64,000 nucleotides of DNA from SFWF01 sp045539925 (GCA_045539925.1 JAZQGH010000145.1:10085-74084), one strand, 5' to 3'. Shown: positions 7,169-16,273, numbered from the stretch's first letter. The notes: generated by a model not told the origin, from the sequence alone. Numbers and translations are program-made.

Positions 7169-8542
7169 ATGAAAAACTGTGAAAAAAGTATGGATACAAT
7201 AGTATCCCTTGCAAAAGCCCGCGGCTTCGTCTATGCAGGAAGCGAAATTTACGGCGGACTTTCCAACTCTTGGGACTACGGTCCGCTTGGAGTTGAGTTC
7301 AAGAACAATGTTAAAAAAGCCTGGTGGAAGAAGTTCGTTCAGGAGAATAAATATAATGTCGGACTCGACTCTGCTATTATTATGAACCCCGAAACCTGGG
7401 TGACCTCAGGTCACGTCGGCGGATTTTCCGACCCGCTTATGGACTGTAAGTCCTGCCACGCCCGTCACCGCGCAGACAAGCTTATTGAGGATAAGGGCGG
7501 TCACGCTGAGGGTATGACCTTCGAACAAATGAGCGAGTATATTAAGGAAAACGGAATTGAATGTCCCGAATGTGGAAGCAAAGATTTCACCGATATCCGT
7601 AAGTTCAACCTTATGTTTAAAACCTTTATCGGTGTTACCGAGGACGCTAAGAATGAGGTTTATCTCCGCCCCGAAACGGCTCAGGGAATTTTCGTAAACT
7701 ACGCAAACATTCAGCGTTCTACCCGTAAAAAGCTTCCTTTCGGTGTCTGCCAGATAGGTAAATCCTTCCGTAACGAGATTACCCCAGGTAACTTTATCTT
7801 CCGTACCCGCGAGTTCGAGCAGATGGAGTGCGAGTTCTTCTGCAAGCCCGATACCGACCTCGACTGGTTCTACTATTGGAAGGACTTCTGCAAAAACTGG
7901 CTTTTAAACCTCGGTCTTAAAGAGGAAAATCTCCGCCTTCGCGACCACGAAAAGGAAGAACTTTCCTTCTACTCTAAGGCTACTACCGATATCGAGTTTC
8001 TCTTCCCCTTCGGCTGGGGTGAGCTTTGGGGCATCGCCGACCGCACCAACTATGACCTTGGCCGTCATCAGGAGGCAAGCGGTAAATCTCTCGAATATTT
8101 CGATCAGGATACTAACGAGCATTATGTTCCCTATGTTGTCGAGCCTTCTCTGGGCGCCGACCGCGTAGCACTCGCATTCCTTTGCGACGCATACGACGAA
8201 GAAACCGACGAAAAGGGTGAAACCCGTGTTGTTCTCCGTCTGCATCCTGCACTCGCACCCTTTAAGTGCGCAGTTCTGCCCCTCTCTAAGAAATTGGCAG
8301 AGCCCGCAGGCGAGGTCTTCGATATGCTGTCTAAAGATTTTATGGTTGACTATGACGACGCAGGCTCTATCGGTAAGCGTTACCGCCGCGAGGACGAGAT
8401 TGGAACTCCTTTCTGTATAACCTACGATTTCGATTCTCTTGAAGACGGCTGTGTTACCGTCCGTGACCGCGACACTATGGAACAGACCCGCGTTAAAATC
8501 GACGAGCTTAAGACCTACATCGCCGCAAAACTCGAGTTTTAA
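7169..8542 (+). CDS. glyS: Glycyl-tRNA synthetase, dimeric single-chain type
   Basis: Class II synthetase that charges tRNA-Gly. The frame stays open upstream to a TTG at 7094, but that start lies inside the promoter; ATG 7169 has the site TGGAGG about eleven bases ahead and gives the normal N terminus (MKNCEKSMDTIVSLAKARGFVY). The resulting 457 residues fit the alpha2 type of Firmicutes and archaea rather than the two-chain GlyQ/GlyS. Visible: GGLSNSWDYGPLGVEFKNN at the start of the catalytic core, zinc-type pairs CKSCH and CPECG, motif 2 (FRNEITPGNFIFRTREFEQME), motif 3 with GADRVALAF, and a C-terminal anticodon-binding domain. An inverted-repeat element (copy B) follows directly. Confidence 0.95.
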   Translation: MKNCEKSMDTIVSLAKARGFVYAGSEIYGGLSNSWDYGPLGVEFKNNVKKAWWKKFVQENKYNVGLDSAIIMNPETWVTSGHVGGFSDPLMDCKSCHARHRADKLIEDKGGHAEGMTFEQMSEYIKENGIECPECGSKDFTDIRKFNLMFKTFIGVTEDAKNEVYLRPETAQGIFVNYANIQRSTRKKLPFGVCQIGKSFRNEITPGNFIFRTREFEQMECEFFCKPDTDLDWFYYWKDFCKNWLLNLGLKEENLRLRDHEKEELSFYSKATTDIEFLFPFGWGELWGIADRTNYDLGRHQEASGKSLEYFDQDTNEHYVPYVVEPSLGADRVALAFLCDAYDEETDEKGETRVVLRLHPALAPFKCAVLPLSKKLAEPAGEVFDMLSKDFMVDYDDAGSIGKRYRREDEIGTPFCITYDFDSLEDGCVTVRDRDTMEQTRVKIDELKTYIAAKLEF

Positions 8543-8546
8543 AAAT

Positions 8547-8748
8547 AAAAGAGCTGAATCGAAGGGAGACCTTGGGACACACTCCATAGAGCAGTATCGG
8601 TTTTGGAATACAAATTTTCCACGAAGACTTGCCGAAAAGCCTTGATATACGGCAGTACCGCGGCTTTTTAACACAGAATACCGCAAAAATTTCACATTTT
8701 TAAGCGAAATTGCCCTATGGAGTGTGTCCCTTCGGTTCAGCTCTTTTT
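8547..8748. repeat. Intergenic inverted-repeat element between convergent genes (copy B)
   Basis: The left arm (8547-8595, starting AAAAGAGCTGAATCGAAGGG) and the right arm (8708-8748, ending CTTCGGTTCAGCTCTTTTT) are complementary over about 40 bases, with a short insertion in the left arm. It fills the whole gap between glyS and the phosphoglycerate mutase gene and should act as a terminator for both. The inner stretch GGTTTTGGAATACAAATTTT resembles that of copy A (6058-6174), but the arms are different. Confidence 0.75.
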
Positions 8749-8753
8749 TACTG

Positions 8754-9968
8754 TCAAATTTTCTCAAGAAGTCTGTCCATAATCGACGGACCGTGCTCTA
8801 TGAAAATTCCTGTAGAAGCTGCAGTAGCCTCGGTAAAGGTATCAACACCGTCCAGAGTCTTTCTGCTGTCATAAATCATAAAGGGTACAGGCTCACTCGA
8901 GTGGGTCTTTGTCAGCAGGGGAGTGGGATGGTCGGGACAGATAAGAATTCGATAGTCCTCGCCCATCTCGTCAAGAACATTTTTGACGGGAGCAAGAATA
9001 AGCTTATCTATAAGACTGATAGACTTAACCTTGTTTTCGGGCTCACAACGGTGTCCGCACTCGTCGGGAGCCTCAACGTGAATATACACAAGGTCAGTGC
9101 CCTCTTTGAAGGCGTTTATAGCCGACTCTGCCTTTCCGCAGAAGTTTGTGTCTATGTAGCCTGTAGCGCCCTTAACCTCAGGGGTCTTCATTCCTGCGCA
9201 GATGCCGATACCCTTAAGCAGGTCAACCGCCGAAATAACACAGCCCGAAACGCCGTTTTTCTCCTTGAAGTCGGCAACTACGGGCTTAGTACCCTCACCC
9301 CAAAGCCAGATTGAGTTTGCAGGTCTTTCACCCTTTGCGGCGCGTTCCTTATTTACGGGATGGTCTTTTAAAAATTCATAGCTTTTCTTCATAAGCTCAA
9401 TAAGAGGTGCCGCATTCGGAGACTTGCTTAAATACTCGCCAACCACTCTGCCGCTGATGTCGTGGGGAGGGGTCATATCACCGAGGTCGGTTGTGCCGCC
9501 ATCTACAACTAAACAGTGTCTGTAACTTACTCCCGAATAAAAGCTGTATATCTCATTGCCAAGTTTTTCCTGAACTGTCTTTATTATCTCCTGCGCCTCA
9601 GCAGTGGAAATATCACCTGCACAGTAATCAACCATAGTCTTGTCTTCGTATCTTTCCTCGTCCGAGAGTGTGACAATATTACAGCGCAGAGTAACATCGG
9701 TGTCCTTAAGGTCAATGCCGATACTTGCTGCCTCTAAGGGGGAGCGTCCCGTGTAGGAAACGGTGGGGTCATATCCCATTACAGACAGATTTGCAACATC
9801 ACTTCCGGGTTTAAGACCTGCGGCAACAGTTCTGCAAAGACCCACCTCAGAAACCTTTGCCAGTGCATCCATATTAGGCTTGTCGGCAAGCTCCATAGGG
9901 GTTTTGCCATTTAATAATTCGGACGGGATGTCTGCCATACCGTCACAAAGAACAACTAAATATTTCAT
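8754..9968 (-). CDS. apgM: Cofactor-independent phosphoglycerate mutase, archaeal (ApgM) type
   Basis: Glycolytic enzyme that interconverts 3- and 2-phosphoglycerate. The 404-residue protein belongs to the alkaline-phosphatase-like, two-metal superfamily. It has the N-terminal metal site CDGMAD, the phosphoserine region GSDVANLSVMGYDP, the substrate-loop pair SYTGRSPLEA and SYRHCLVV, and the C-terminal metal ligands DECGH and CPDHPTPL. This is the ApgM form (about 400 residues), not the longer GpmI (about 510). Homologues include phosphonopyruvate-related enzymes and homoserine kinase-like ThrH, but the full set of motifs favours the mutase. It is monocistronic with its own promoter at 10001-10029. 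Confidence 0.9.
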   Translation of the reverse strand: MKYLVVLCDGMADIPSELLNGKTPMELADKPNMDALAKVSEVGLCRTVAAGLKPGSDVANLSVMGYDPTVSYTGRSPLEAASIGIDLKDTDVTLRCNIVTLSDEERYEDKTMVDYCAGDISTAEAQEIIKTVQEKLGNEIYSFYSGVSYRHCLVVDGGTTDLGDMTPPHDISGRVVGEYLSKSPNAAPLIELMKKSYEFLKDHPVNKERAAKGERPANSIWLWGEGTKPVVADFKEKNGVSGCVISAVDLLKGIGICAGMKTPEVKGATGYIDTNFCGKAESAINAFKEGTDLVYIHVEAPDECGHRCEPENKVKSISLIDKLILAPVKNVLDEMGEDYRILICPDHPTPLLTKTHSSEPVPFMIYDSRKTLDGVDTFTEATAASTGIFIEHGPSIMDRLLEKI

Positions 9969-10000
9969 GTGTAAACCACCTTTATTTTGTTAGTAAACCT

Positions 10001-10029
10001 ATTATATCCCTATTTTTGCCGCTTGTAAA
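10001..10029 (-). promoter_or_regulatory. Promoter of apgM
   Basis: On the minus strand, TTTACA (complement of 10024-10029) and TATAAT (complement of 10001-10006) with a 17-base spacer. Confidence 0.75.
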
Positions 10030-10097
10030 GAAAAAAGACTTTATTATTTTAATAAAATGTAATATCATATAGTTATCAATATTTTAAGGATGATAAA

Positions 10098-12155
10098 ATG
10101 TCCAATCTTAAACCCGAAGTTCTTTCCCCCGTAGGAAATGCTGAAATGCTTACCGCCGCAGTGAGATGCGGTGCTGACGCGGTTTATTTAGGGCTCGATT
10201 CCTTCAACGCCCGACGAAACGCAGAAAATTTCACTATCGACTCTTTAAAGGAGGCGGTAGAGTTTTGTCGTATCCGCGGTGTAAAGGTATACCTTACTCT
10301 TAATATAAACATAGCAGATGACGAAATGGAAAATGCCGTAAGAAAAACCGTAGAAGCGGCAAAATGCGGTATAGACGGAGTTATAACCGCCGATATCGGC
10401 TTTGTAAATACCCTTCATAAGGTTTTACCAACACTTCCTGTCCACGCCTCCACCCAGATGACGGTACATTCTCCAGCGGCAATAAAACCCCTAAAAGAAA
10501 TGGGTTTTTCCCGAGTGGTCGTGTCCAGAGAAATGAGTAAAACCGAGCTTACAGAGTTCTGCACCGAGGCAAAAGCGCAGAATATGGAGGTAGAGGTCTT
10601 CGTTCACGGCGCACTTTGTATGTGTATGTCGGGTCAGTGTCTGCTCTCGGCAATGCTTGGGGGCAGAAGCGGAAACCGAGGTCTTTGCGCAGGTCCCTGC
10701 CGTCTGCCCTTTGCGGCAGAAAAGGGTAACGGCTACGATTTAAGCCTTAAAGACCTTTCTCTCATACCGCATCTTAATGAGCTTAAGAGTATGGGCGTTG
10801 CCTCCCTTAAAATAGAGGGCAGAATGAAGCGCCCCGAGTATGTTGCCGCCACCACTGCCGCCTGCAGACAGATGCTGGACAAGGACTATGTGGATGAGGA
10901 TATAAGTTCAGCCCTCGAAAAGGTTTTTTCCCGTTCAGGCTTTACCGATGGATACTATACGGGCAATCTCGGTCCTGATATGTTCGGCATCCGCACTAAA
11001 GACGATGTTACCGCAGCCGACACCGTATTTTCTGCCCTTCACGAGCTTTATAGAAATGACCGACAGAGCATACCCCTTTACGGCAGTGCAGAAATTAAAG
11101 AAAACACACCGATAAAGTTTACTGTAAGCGATAATGAAAACACCGTCACCGTTTTCGGCGATAGTCCCGAAAAAGCCCTTAACCGCCCTATGGACGAGGA
11201 AACTGCCATAGAAAAGCTTAATAAAACAGGCGGCACACCTTATTATTTCGAGACTCTCAGGGTCGATATTGACGAAGGGCTTATGGTGTGGGTTTCTTCT
11301 CTTAATGCACTGCGCCGTGATGCTTTAGAAAAGCTTTCTGTTCTCCGTGCAAAGGTGTCTGAGATTGTTCCCGATTATTCAAAGCTTACTAAGAATAAGG
11401 AAAATCGGGAGAGAAAGCCGCTTAAAACTGTTGTGAGAATCGATAGCCTTTCGCAACTTACCGAAAACGTTAAAAAAGCCGATTTGGTAGTTGTGCCTAT
11501 TGATATAGATACAGAAAAAATTCCTGAGGATGCAAAAATTGCCGTCGAGCTTCCCCGCGGTATATCCAACGAGGCATATATCCTTAAAAAACTTGTAGCT
11601 TTTAAGCAAAAGGGAATTACGGTTGCATTTTGCTCCACACTTGCCGCATCAGAACTTGCTAAAACTGTAGGATTTAAGAGGGTGAGCGACTTTGGCTTCA
11701 ATATCTATAATTCTGCGGCGCTAAACTATCATAAAAGCGAGGGCTCGGTTGCCTGTGTTCTTTCGCCCGAATTGCTTTTAAGTGACGCAAAACACCTTTG
11801 TGCCGAAATTCCTACGGGTATAATCTCTTACGGAAGACTTCCTCTTATGCTCACCCGAAACTGCCCTATTAAAAACGGACTAAAATGCAGTGAGTGTAGC
11901 AGAGAAAAAAGTGTTATCGACCGAAAACTTACAGAATTTCCAATAAGATGCAGAAACGGATACAGTGAACTGCTTAATTCCAAGGTAATCTGGCTTGCCG
12001 ACCGAAAGGATGAGCTTTCGGGTCTCAATTTCCAAATTCTCTATTTCACCGACGAGACTTCCGACAGGGTAGACGAGGTTATCACCGCCTATAAAAACTG
12101 CACACCTCCCGACTGCGACTTCACCCGCGGACTTTACTATAGAGGAGTAGAGTAA
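10098..12155 (+). CDS. U32-family peptidase / RNA hydroxylation-type protein with DUF3656 region
   Basis: A 685-residue soluble protein of the U32 (collagenase-like) family. The N-terminal 300 residues form a TIM-barrel-like domain starting KPEVLSPVGNAEML and carry the U32 signature EVFVHGALCMCMSGQCLLS followed by the Cys-rich GNRGLCAGPCRLPF. The long C-terminal part resembles the region called DUF3656. More Cys pairs occur near the end (CPIKNGLKCSEC). Members of this family have been reported both as proteases and, in Escherichia coli RlhA, as needed for hydroxylation of a 23S rRNA cytidine. The four Cys after the signature fit an Fe-S site. The family is certain; which activity applies here is not. 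Confidence 0.88.
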   Translation: MSNLKPEVLSPVGNAEMLTAAVRCGADAVYLGLDSFNARRNAENFTIDSLKEAVEFCRIRGVKVYLTLNINIADDEMENAVRKTVEAAKCGIDGVITADIGFVNTLHKVLPTLPVHASTQMTVHSPAAIKPLKEMGFSRVVVSREMSKTELTEFCTEAKAQNMEVEVFVHGALCMCMSGQCLLSAMLGGRSGNRGLCAGPCRLPFAAEKGNGYDLSLKDLSLIPHLNELKSMGVASLKIEGRMKRPEYVAATTAACRQMLDKDYVDEDISSALEKVFSRSGFTDGYYTGNLGPDMFGIRTKDDVTAADTVFSALHELYRNDRQSIPLYGSAEIKENTPIKFTVSDNENTVTVFGDSPEKALNRPMDEETAIEKLNKTGGTPYYFETLRVDIDEGLMVWVSSLNALRRDALEKLSVLRAKVSEIVPDYSKLTKNKENRERKPLKTVVRIDSLSQLTENVKKADLVVVPIDIDTEKIPEDAKIAVELPRGISNEAYILKKLVAFKQKGITVAFCSTLAASELAKTVGFKRVSDFGFNIYNSAALNYHKSEGSVACVLSPELLLSDAKHLCAEIPTGIISYGRLPLMLTRNCPIKNGLKCSECSREKSVIDRKLTEFPIRCRNGYSELLNSKVIWLADRKDELSGLNFQILYFTDETSDRVDEVITAYKNCTPPDCDFTRGLYYRGVE

Positions 12156-12199
12156 TGTGCAACAAAGATACTGCACAGTATTATTCTCCCTAAAAACAG

Positions 12200-12222
12200 T
12201 CCCTCTCGGGTTCGAATCCCCA
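12200..12222 (+). other. tRNA T-arm-like remnant
   Basis: CTCGGGTTCGAATCCCCAAC looks like the T arm of a tRNA (TTCGAAT loop), but the stem is incomplete and no acceptor, D arm or anticodon arm surrounds it. It is probably debris of a former tRNA gene next to the intact tRNA-Val. Confidence 0.35.
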
Positions 12223-12230
12223 ACAAAAAA

Positions 12231-12275
12231 CAACAAAACACCCCATCCCTGCGGATGAGGTGTTTTGTTGTTTGG
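12231..12275. terminator. Strong bidirectional terminator
   Basis: An 18-base-pair stem with one imperfect pair: left arm 12231-12248 (CAACAAAACACCCCATCC), right arm 12253-12270 (GGATGAGGTGTTTTGTTG) and a four-base loop. It separates the U32 gene from the minus-strand tRNA-Val. Confidence 0.85.
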
Positions 12276-12368
12276 TAGAGCATACCGCACAGCACCCGAA
12301 CTCACGTCCCGTGGTACAAACTTTAGATTTGCACGAACTTGGAGGGATTGGGTGTGGCAGCCTGCCAC

Positions 12369-12444
12369 TGGTGGACGCTAAGGGACTCGAACCCATGACC
12401 GCCCGCACGTCAAGCGGGTGCTCTACCAGCTGAGCTAAACGTCC
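12369..12444 (-). tRNA. tRNA-Val (anticodon GAC), CCA encoded
   Basis: Read on the minus strand, the acceptor stem is GGACGTT with AGCGTCC (one G-T pair), followed by discriminator A and an encoded CCA. The D arm GCTCAGCTGGTAGAGC is normal. The anticodon loop TTGACGT has the five-base stem CCCGC/GCGGG and gives anticodon GAC. The T arm is ATGGG-TTCGAGT-CCCTT. The full length is 76 bases. Confidence 0.95.
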
Positions 12445-12494
12445 GTTTGCTGAGTGAATTGGATTATATCATATATTGTGTGAAAAATCAAGTG

Positions 12495-13154
12495 TTATTT
12501 TAATCTCTTATTAGCCCACAAAATAATCCTCAGCGCAATTAGAATTTCCCATATTCCTACAGCAGTTCCCGTAAAAATATTAAGCCCTCTTCTCACACTC
12601 AGGTCTACCGCCATTCGGTCAAGGAGGGAGGTCTGGAGAGAGAATACCGACATAAGCGCAACCGAAAGGCTTAGAGCCTTTGCCGCAAAAAGTGTGGGGC
12701 TGTTGTGCTTTTTGAGGCTTATGCTGTCATAGGTGGCTGCAAACAACCGTATAACGGTATATATTGCTGCCGCAAATATTACCGATTTTCCATAGAAATG
12801 CGATCTGTTTTGCCATATCATTTGAAAGATAAGCGCGGTAACCGTCAGATTAAGAACTAAAAGCATAATTCCGCATATAAGCAGGTCAGAGAATTTGCGC
12901 TTATTATCTTTTTTGCCGTCAAAGCCCTTAATTAGCAGGAAAAATTTTATAAGGCAAAGCATAATGTAGTATACTGCAACTCCTCCAAACCACACAGAAC
13001 GGTAATACACTCCCGTACAAAGATTATAAACCGCAAAACCCACATTCACAACAAGCCCGATACTGAGCAGCAGCTCGGTACGGGCTTTTATATCTGTCAC
13101 ATATTTTTCTGTAAAGGGAAATATCCGTATAAGTATTTTGCTTAGTTTTTTCAT
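12495..13154 (-). CDS. Membrane protein of unknown function
   Basis: A 219-residue integral membrane protein with about five or six hydrophobic segments and basic ends, preceded by a charged N terminus (KKLSKILIRIF). I do not recognise a family. The middle loop (KGFDGKKDNKRKFSD) is strongly positive and would face the cytoplasm. No obvious ribosome site precedes the ATG at 13154. It is divergent from the gntR-ABC operon, so a link to that transporter is possible but unproven. Confidence 0.6.
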   Translation of the reverse strand: MKKLSKILIRIFPFTEKYVTDIKARTELLLSIGLVVNVGFAVYNLCTGVYYRSVWFGGVAVYYIMLCLIKFFLLIKGFDGKKDNKRKFSDLLICGIMLLVLNLTVTALIFQMIWQNRSHFYGKSVIFAAAIYTVIRLFAATYDSISLKKHNSPTLFAAKALSLSVALMSVFSLQTSLLDRMAVDLSVRRGLNIFTGTAVGIWEILIALRIILWANKRLK

Positions 13155-13205
13155 AATTATAGTTTACCGAAAATATAAAGAAATTATGAATTTTTAAAAA
13201 TTATA

Positions 13206-13234
13206 TTGACAAAATGAAAATGGCAGTGTATTAT
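13206..13234 (+). promoter_or_regulatory. Promoter of the gntR-ABC operon
   Basis: TTGACA at 13206-13211 and TATTAT at 13229-13234 with a 17-base spacer. Confidence 0.85.
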
Positions 13235-13236
13235 AA

Positions 13237-13263
13237 AACTGTACTAATCGTAATAGTACAGTT
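13237..13263 (+). promoter_or_regulatory. Operator palindrome, probable GntR autoregulatory site
   Basis: A perfect 10-base inverted repeat, AACTGTACTA at 13237-13246 and TAGTACAGTT at 13254-13263, separated by seven bases. It starts two bases after the -10 box and covers the expected transcription start, so a bound regulator would block initiation. The next gene encodes a YtrA-type GntR repressor, the natural candidate to bind it. Confidence 0.8.
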
Positions 13264-13282
13264 AGAACGAGGAGGGGATACA

Positions 13283-13654
13283 TTGATAACCATAGATTAT
13301 AAAAGCCGTGTTCCCATTTATGACCAGATAACCGCAGGAATAATCCGCCTTAAGACCTTAGGGGTACTTAAAAACGGAGATAAGCTTCCCAGTGTGCGAA
13401 GTCTGGCGGTAAAACTGGGCATAAATCCCAATACGGTACAAAAGGCATATGCAATTCTCGAATCAGAGGGTGTTATATGCTCGGTTTCGGGTAAAGGCTC
13501 CTTCGTTTCGGAAGACAGCAAGGCGGCAGATGCCATTCTTACCGCCGCTAAGGACGACTTTAAAATAGCAGTGGAAACGGCTAAACGAATGGGTCTTAGC
13601 GAGGATACATTATCTCAGATACTTGAAGATGTATACAGGAGGAACGAGAAATGA
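13283..13654 (+). CDS. GntR-family transcriptional regulator, YtrA subfamily
   Basis: A 123-residue DNA-binding regulator. The frame is open upstream, but the best start is TTG 13283: AGGAGGGG lies six bases ahead and the product begins in the usual way (ITIDYKSRVPIYDQI). The winged helix covers roughly residues 10-75 (GDKLPSVRSLAVKLGINPNTVQKAYAILES), followed by a short C-terminal helix as in the YtrA group, which lacks a large ligand domain. It overlaps the following ABC ATPase gene by four bases (ATGA). YtrA-type repressors usually control the neighbouring ABC transporter and respond to cell-wall-active antibiotics; here only the genetic arrangement is seen. Confidence 0.88.
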   Translation: MITIDYKSRVPIYDQITAGIIRLKTLGVLKNGDKLPSVRSLAVKLGINPNTVQKAYAILESEGVICSVSGKGSFVSEDSKAADAILTAAKDDFKIAVETAKRMGLSEDTLSQILEDVYRRNEK

Positions 13655-14550
13655 TAAAAATAGTAAACCTCTTAAAAAAATTCGATAATTACAGCGCACT
13701 GGATTATGTAAACGCCGAGATCAAAGACGGCTGCATATACGGACTTGTAGGCTCTAACGGTTCGGGCAAATCTACGCTTTTGCGTATGCTTTCGGGTGTC
13801 TATTATCCCGACGGAGGCAGTGTTTCGGTAGACGGATATGCCGTATTCAATAATCCCGAGCTTAAATCCCGTATATTCTACCTGCCCGATACACCCTATT
13901 TCTTTAAAAACGCCAACATAAACGAAATGGCAAACTTTTATGAGGGGCTTTACCCCAGCTTCGACCGTGAGCGTTTTGGTCACCTGACTTCGGTTTTCCC
14001 CATAAGCACTACCGATAAGATAGACAATATGTCAAAGGGTATGCAGCGTCAGGCGGCACTTATGCTCGCACTCTCCACAAACCCTAAATATCTCCTTTTA
14101 GACGAGGCTTTTGACGGGCTTGATCCCGTTATGCGGAGTGTACTTAAATCTCTGCTTATTGACGGAATAGAAAACAGCGGAATGACCGCCATAATATCCT
14201 CCCATAATCTTCGTGAGCTTGAAGACCTTTGCGACCACGTTGCTCTCATCCACGCAGGAAAAATAATATTCAGCAACAGTCTCGAAGAGATAAGGGGCGG
14301 TGTTCATAAGGTTCAGGCGGCATTTAAAACACTTCCTCCCGAGATAAAACTTGCCTCTCTCGATATAGTTAAATGTGAGCGCACAGGCTCCCTTTTACAG
14401 ATGATAATAAGGGGAGACGAAGAGGAGATAATGAATACGATAAACTCTCAGGACCCGATTTTTGCTGAGATAATCGAGCCCACACTCGAAGAAATATTTA
14501 TTTACGAAATGGAGGCAGTAGGCTATGACGTCCAGAACATCCTCGGTTAA
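13651..14550 (+). CDS. ABC transporter ATP-binding protein (YtrB-like)
   Basis: Cytoplasmic ATPase of an ABC-2-type transporter, 299 residues. Motifs: Walker A GSNGSGKST near residue 35, signature MSKGMQRQ (a variant of LSGGQ seen in this group) and Walker B YLLLDEAFDGLDP, then the switch His in ISSHNL. The roughly 90-residue C-terminal extension after the nucleotide-binding domain is typical of this family. It overlaps gntR by four bases and the permease gene by 26 bases, so the three genes form a tightly coupled unit repressed by the GntR protein. Confidence 0.88.
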   Translation: MIKIVNLLKKFDNYSALDYVNAEIKDGCIYGLVGSNGSGKSTLLRMLSGVYYPDGGSVSVDGYAVFNNPELKSRIFYLPDTPYFFKNANINEMANFYEGLYPSFDRERFGHLTSVFPISTTDKIDNMSKGMQRQAALMLALSTNPKYLLLDEAFDGLDPVMRSVLKSLLIDGIENSGMTAIISSHNLRELEDLCDHVALIHAGKIIFSNSLEEIRGGVHKVQAAFKTLPPEIKLASLDIVKCERTGSLLQMIIRGDEEEIMNTINSQDPIFAEIIEPTLEEIFIYEMEAVGYDVQNILG

Positions 14551-16270
14551 TACCCGACCTGTACTTAACTTTTTCACCTTCACCCTTAAAAAGCAGATAC
14601 CGCTTACATTGCTTATCACTGCATTTTCATTTCTTATAATACCTGGTATGCTGATTCGCGATGTGCTATCCCATTTTGAGTGGGGGAGAAGTCCTTATGA
14701 TATGGATGGAGATATGTTTTCTGCCTGGACTACCTTCACTCTTGGAGCAGGTGCGGTGCTTATGTTTATGCTTCTGCTTACTAACTTCGGTTTTCTGTTT
14801 TCAAAAAAGGCGGGAGATGTCTTTCACGCATTACCTCTGACCCGAAATCAGATGCTGCTCACAAGGGGTTTAGCCTCTTTTATCGGTGGACTTTTTAACT
14901 TTAGCATCTGCTTCGCGGCAGTAAGCATAGTAAACTTTTTACCCTCGGTCAGCGGAGTACCCTTCGAGCTGGTTATAAAAGCCTTTCTGCTTGGAATACT
15001 CTACCTCTTTGCGCTAACGGTGTTCAGCCTTTTGTTTGTCGTTTGCAGTGGTGGATATTTTGACACTCTCGTCGCCTTTGCGGCAGTAAACCTGTGTCCT
15101 GTCTTCATTGCAATGATGCTGTTTTTTGTAACAGAGGACAGCACCGTAGGGCTGAGTGTCGACTACAACTACCTTATATATACCACTCCCATAGCATATA
15201 TCTTCTTTAAGTATGCCTTTATGGGATACGTGTATACCCATCCTCAGTTGGTGGCTCCAATGGAAAGAACAACCGTCTGGACAGTTCTGGTAGTTGTGCT
15301 TTTGGCGGTACTGTGTATTATTGCCACAGTAAAGCTTTTCAAGGTACGCAAGAGCGAAACGGCGGGAGAGGCATACTCCTTTAAATTCGTTCCGACAATA
15401 ATAACCGTTCTGGTTTCAATGGTAGGCGGATTTTTTATAGCCGAGGTATTAAGCGGTTTTGATACAAACTTTAATATATTATTTTGGTTCTTCTTTATAG
15501 TTGGCGCATTGCTTTGCTCGGTAGCGGCAGGTGCCATAATAACAAGAGGCTTCAAAACTGTAAAGTCATCCTTCTTAAAGGGTGCGGTAGCCGTTATCCT
15601 TATGATAGCTTTGGTGATAACTACCATATTTGTAGGCTCTGCGGCAGAAAGCCGTGTGCCTAAAGCCGAGCAAATAAAGAAGATATATCTTAACTACGAT
15701 AAGTCTGTCGAGTTTACCGACAACTTCGATATTGTGCTCGACCTTCATAAAGGGATAACCGAAAACATTAAAAACGATAAGACGGGCGGAGAGACTTCCG
15801 CATTTTTAAACAATATTAACGACATTAGAATAACCTATGTTCTTAATGATTCGGTGGAGATAAAGCGTGATTACTGGCAGGGCAGACCTAATATGGATAA
15901 TCTCTATCCTCAGCTTCTCGCCCTTATGAAGAGTGATGAGTATTTTCAGAAGTATGAGGACTGTGTTAGTCCCAACGGTCTGAGCGTACAGGTACGGCTG
16001 ATGGGCGATAAATACGGATATACCAATATGGTTTATGACGATGGAATTGCAGACCTTACTAAAGAACAGGCTAAAGAGTTTATAGAACTCTTCAAGAAAG
16101 AAGTCAAGGCAGCTGATCTAAGCGTGTTTGATGAAAACTGCTATGTGGTATATATTAGCGGAATTGATTATAAGGAACTGTTCATACCCCACTCGTTTAC
16201 ACAGACTATGGACTATATAGGTCCGCTACTCGCGCCTGAGGATGAATACTATAAATCTCTAGGCAAATAA
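14525..16270 (+). CDS. ABC-2-type permease with large extracytoplasmic tail
   Basis: A 581-residue membrane component of the GntR-controlled ABC transporter. It begins inside the 3' end of the ATPase gene (26-base overlap). About ten hydrophobic segments span roughly residues 20-370. The remaining about 200 residues, after a last segment containing VAVILMIALVITTIFVG, are polar and probably lie outside the membrane. The motif SKKAGDVFHALPLTRNQML is typical of permeases in this group. The substrate is not known. By analogy with Ytr systems it may remove a wall-active compound or take part in wall metabolism, but this is inference. Confidence 0.82.
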   Translation: MTSRTSSVNTRPVLNFFTFTLKKQIPLTLLITAFSFLIIPGMLIRDVLSHFEWGRSPYDMDGDMFSAWTTFTLGAGAVLMFMLLLTNFGFLFSKKAGDVFHALPLTRNQMLLTRGLASFIGGLFNFSICFAAVSIVNFLPSVSGVPFELVIKAFLLGILYLFALTVFSLLFVVCSGGYFDTLVAFAAVNLCPVFIAMMLFFVTEDSTVGLSVDYNYLIYTTPIAYIFFKYAFMGYVYTHPQLVAPMERTTVWTVLVVVLLAVLCIIATVKLFKVRKSETAGEAYSFKFVPTIITVLVSMVGGFFIAEVLSGFDTNFNILFWFFFIVGALLCSVAAGAIITRGFKTVKSSFLKGAVAVILMIALVITTIFVGSAAESRVPKAEQIKKIYLNYDKSVEFTDNFDIVLDLHKGITENIKNDKTGGETSAFLNNINDIRITYVLNDSVEIKRDYWQGRPNMDNLYPQLLALMKSDEYFQKYEDCVSPNGLSVQVRLMGDKYGYTNMVYDDGIADLTKEQAKEFIELFKKEVKAADLSVFDENCYVVYISGIDYKELFIPHSFTQTMDYIGPLLAPEDEYYKSLGK

Positions 16271-16273
16271 CTT

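Noticed and set aside
7904..8767. 287-codon frame on the minus strand over glyS
   Set aside because: It lies opposite the strongly conserved glyS gene, runs into the repeat element, and has no ribosome site or recognisable sequence.
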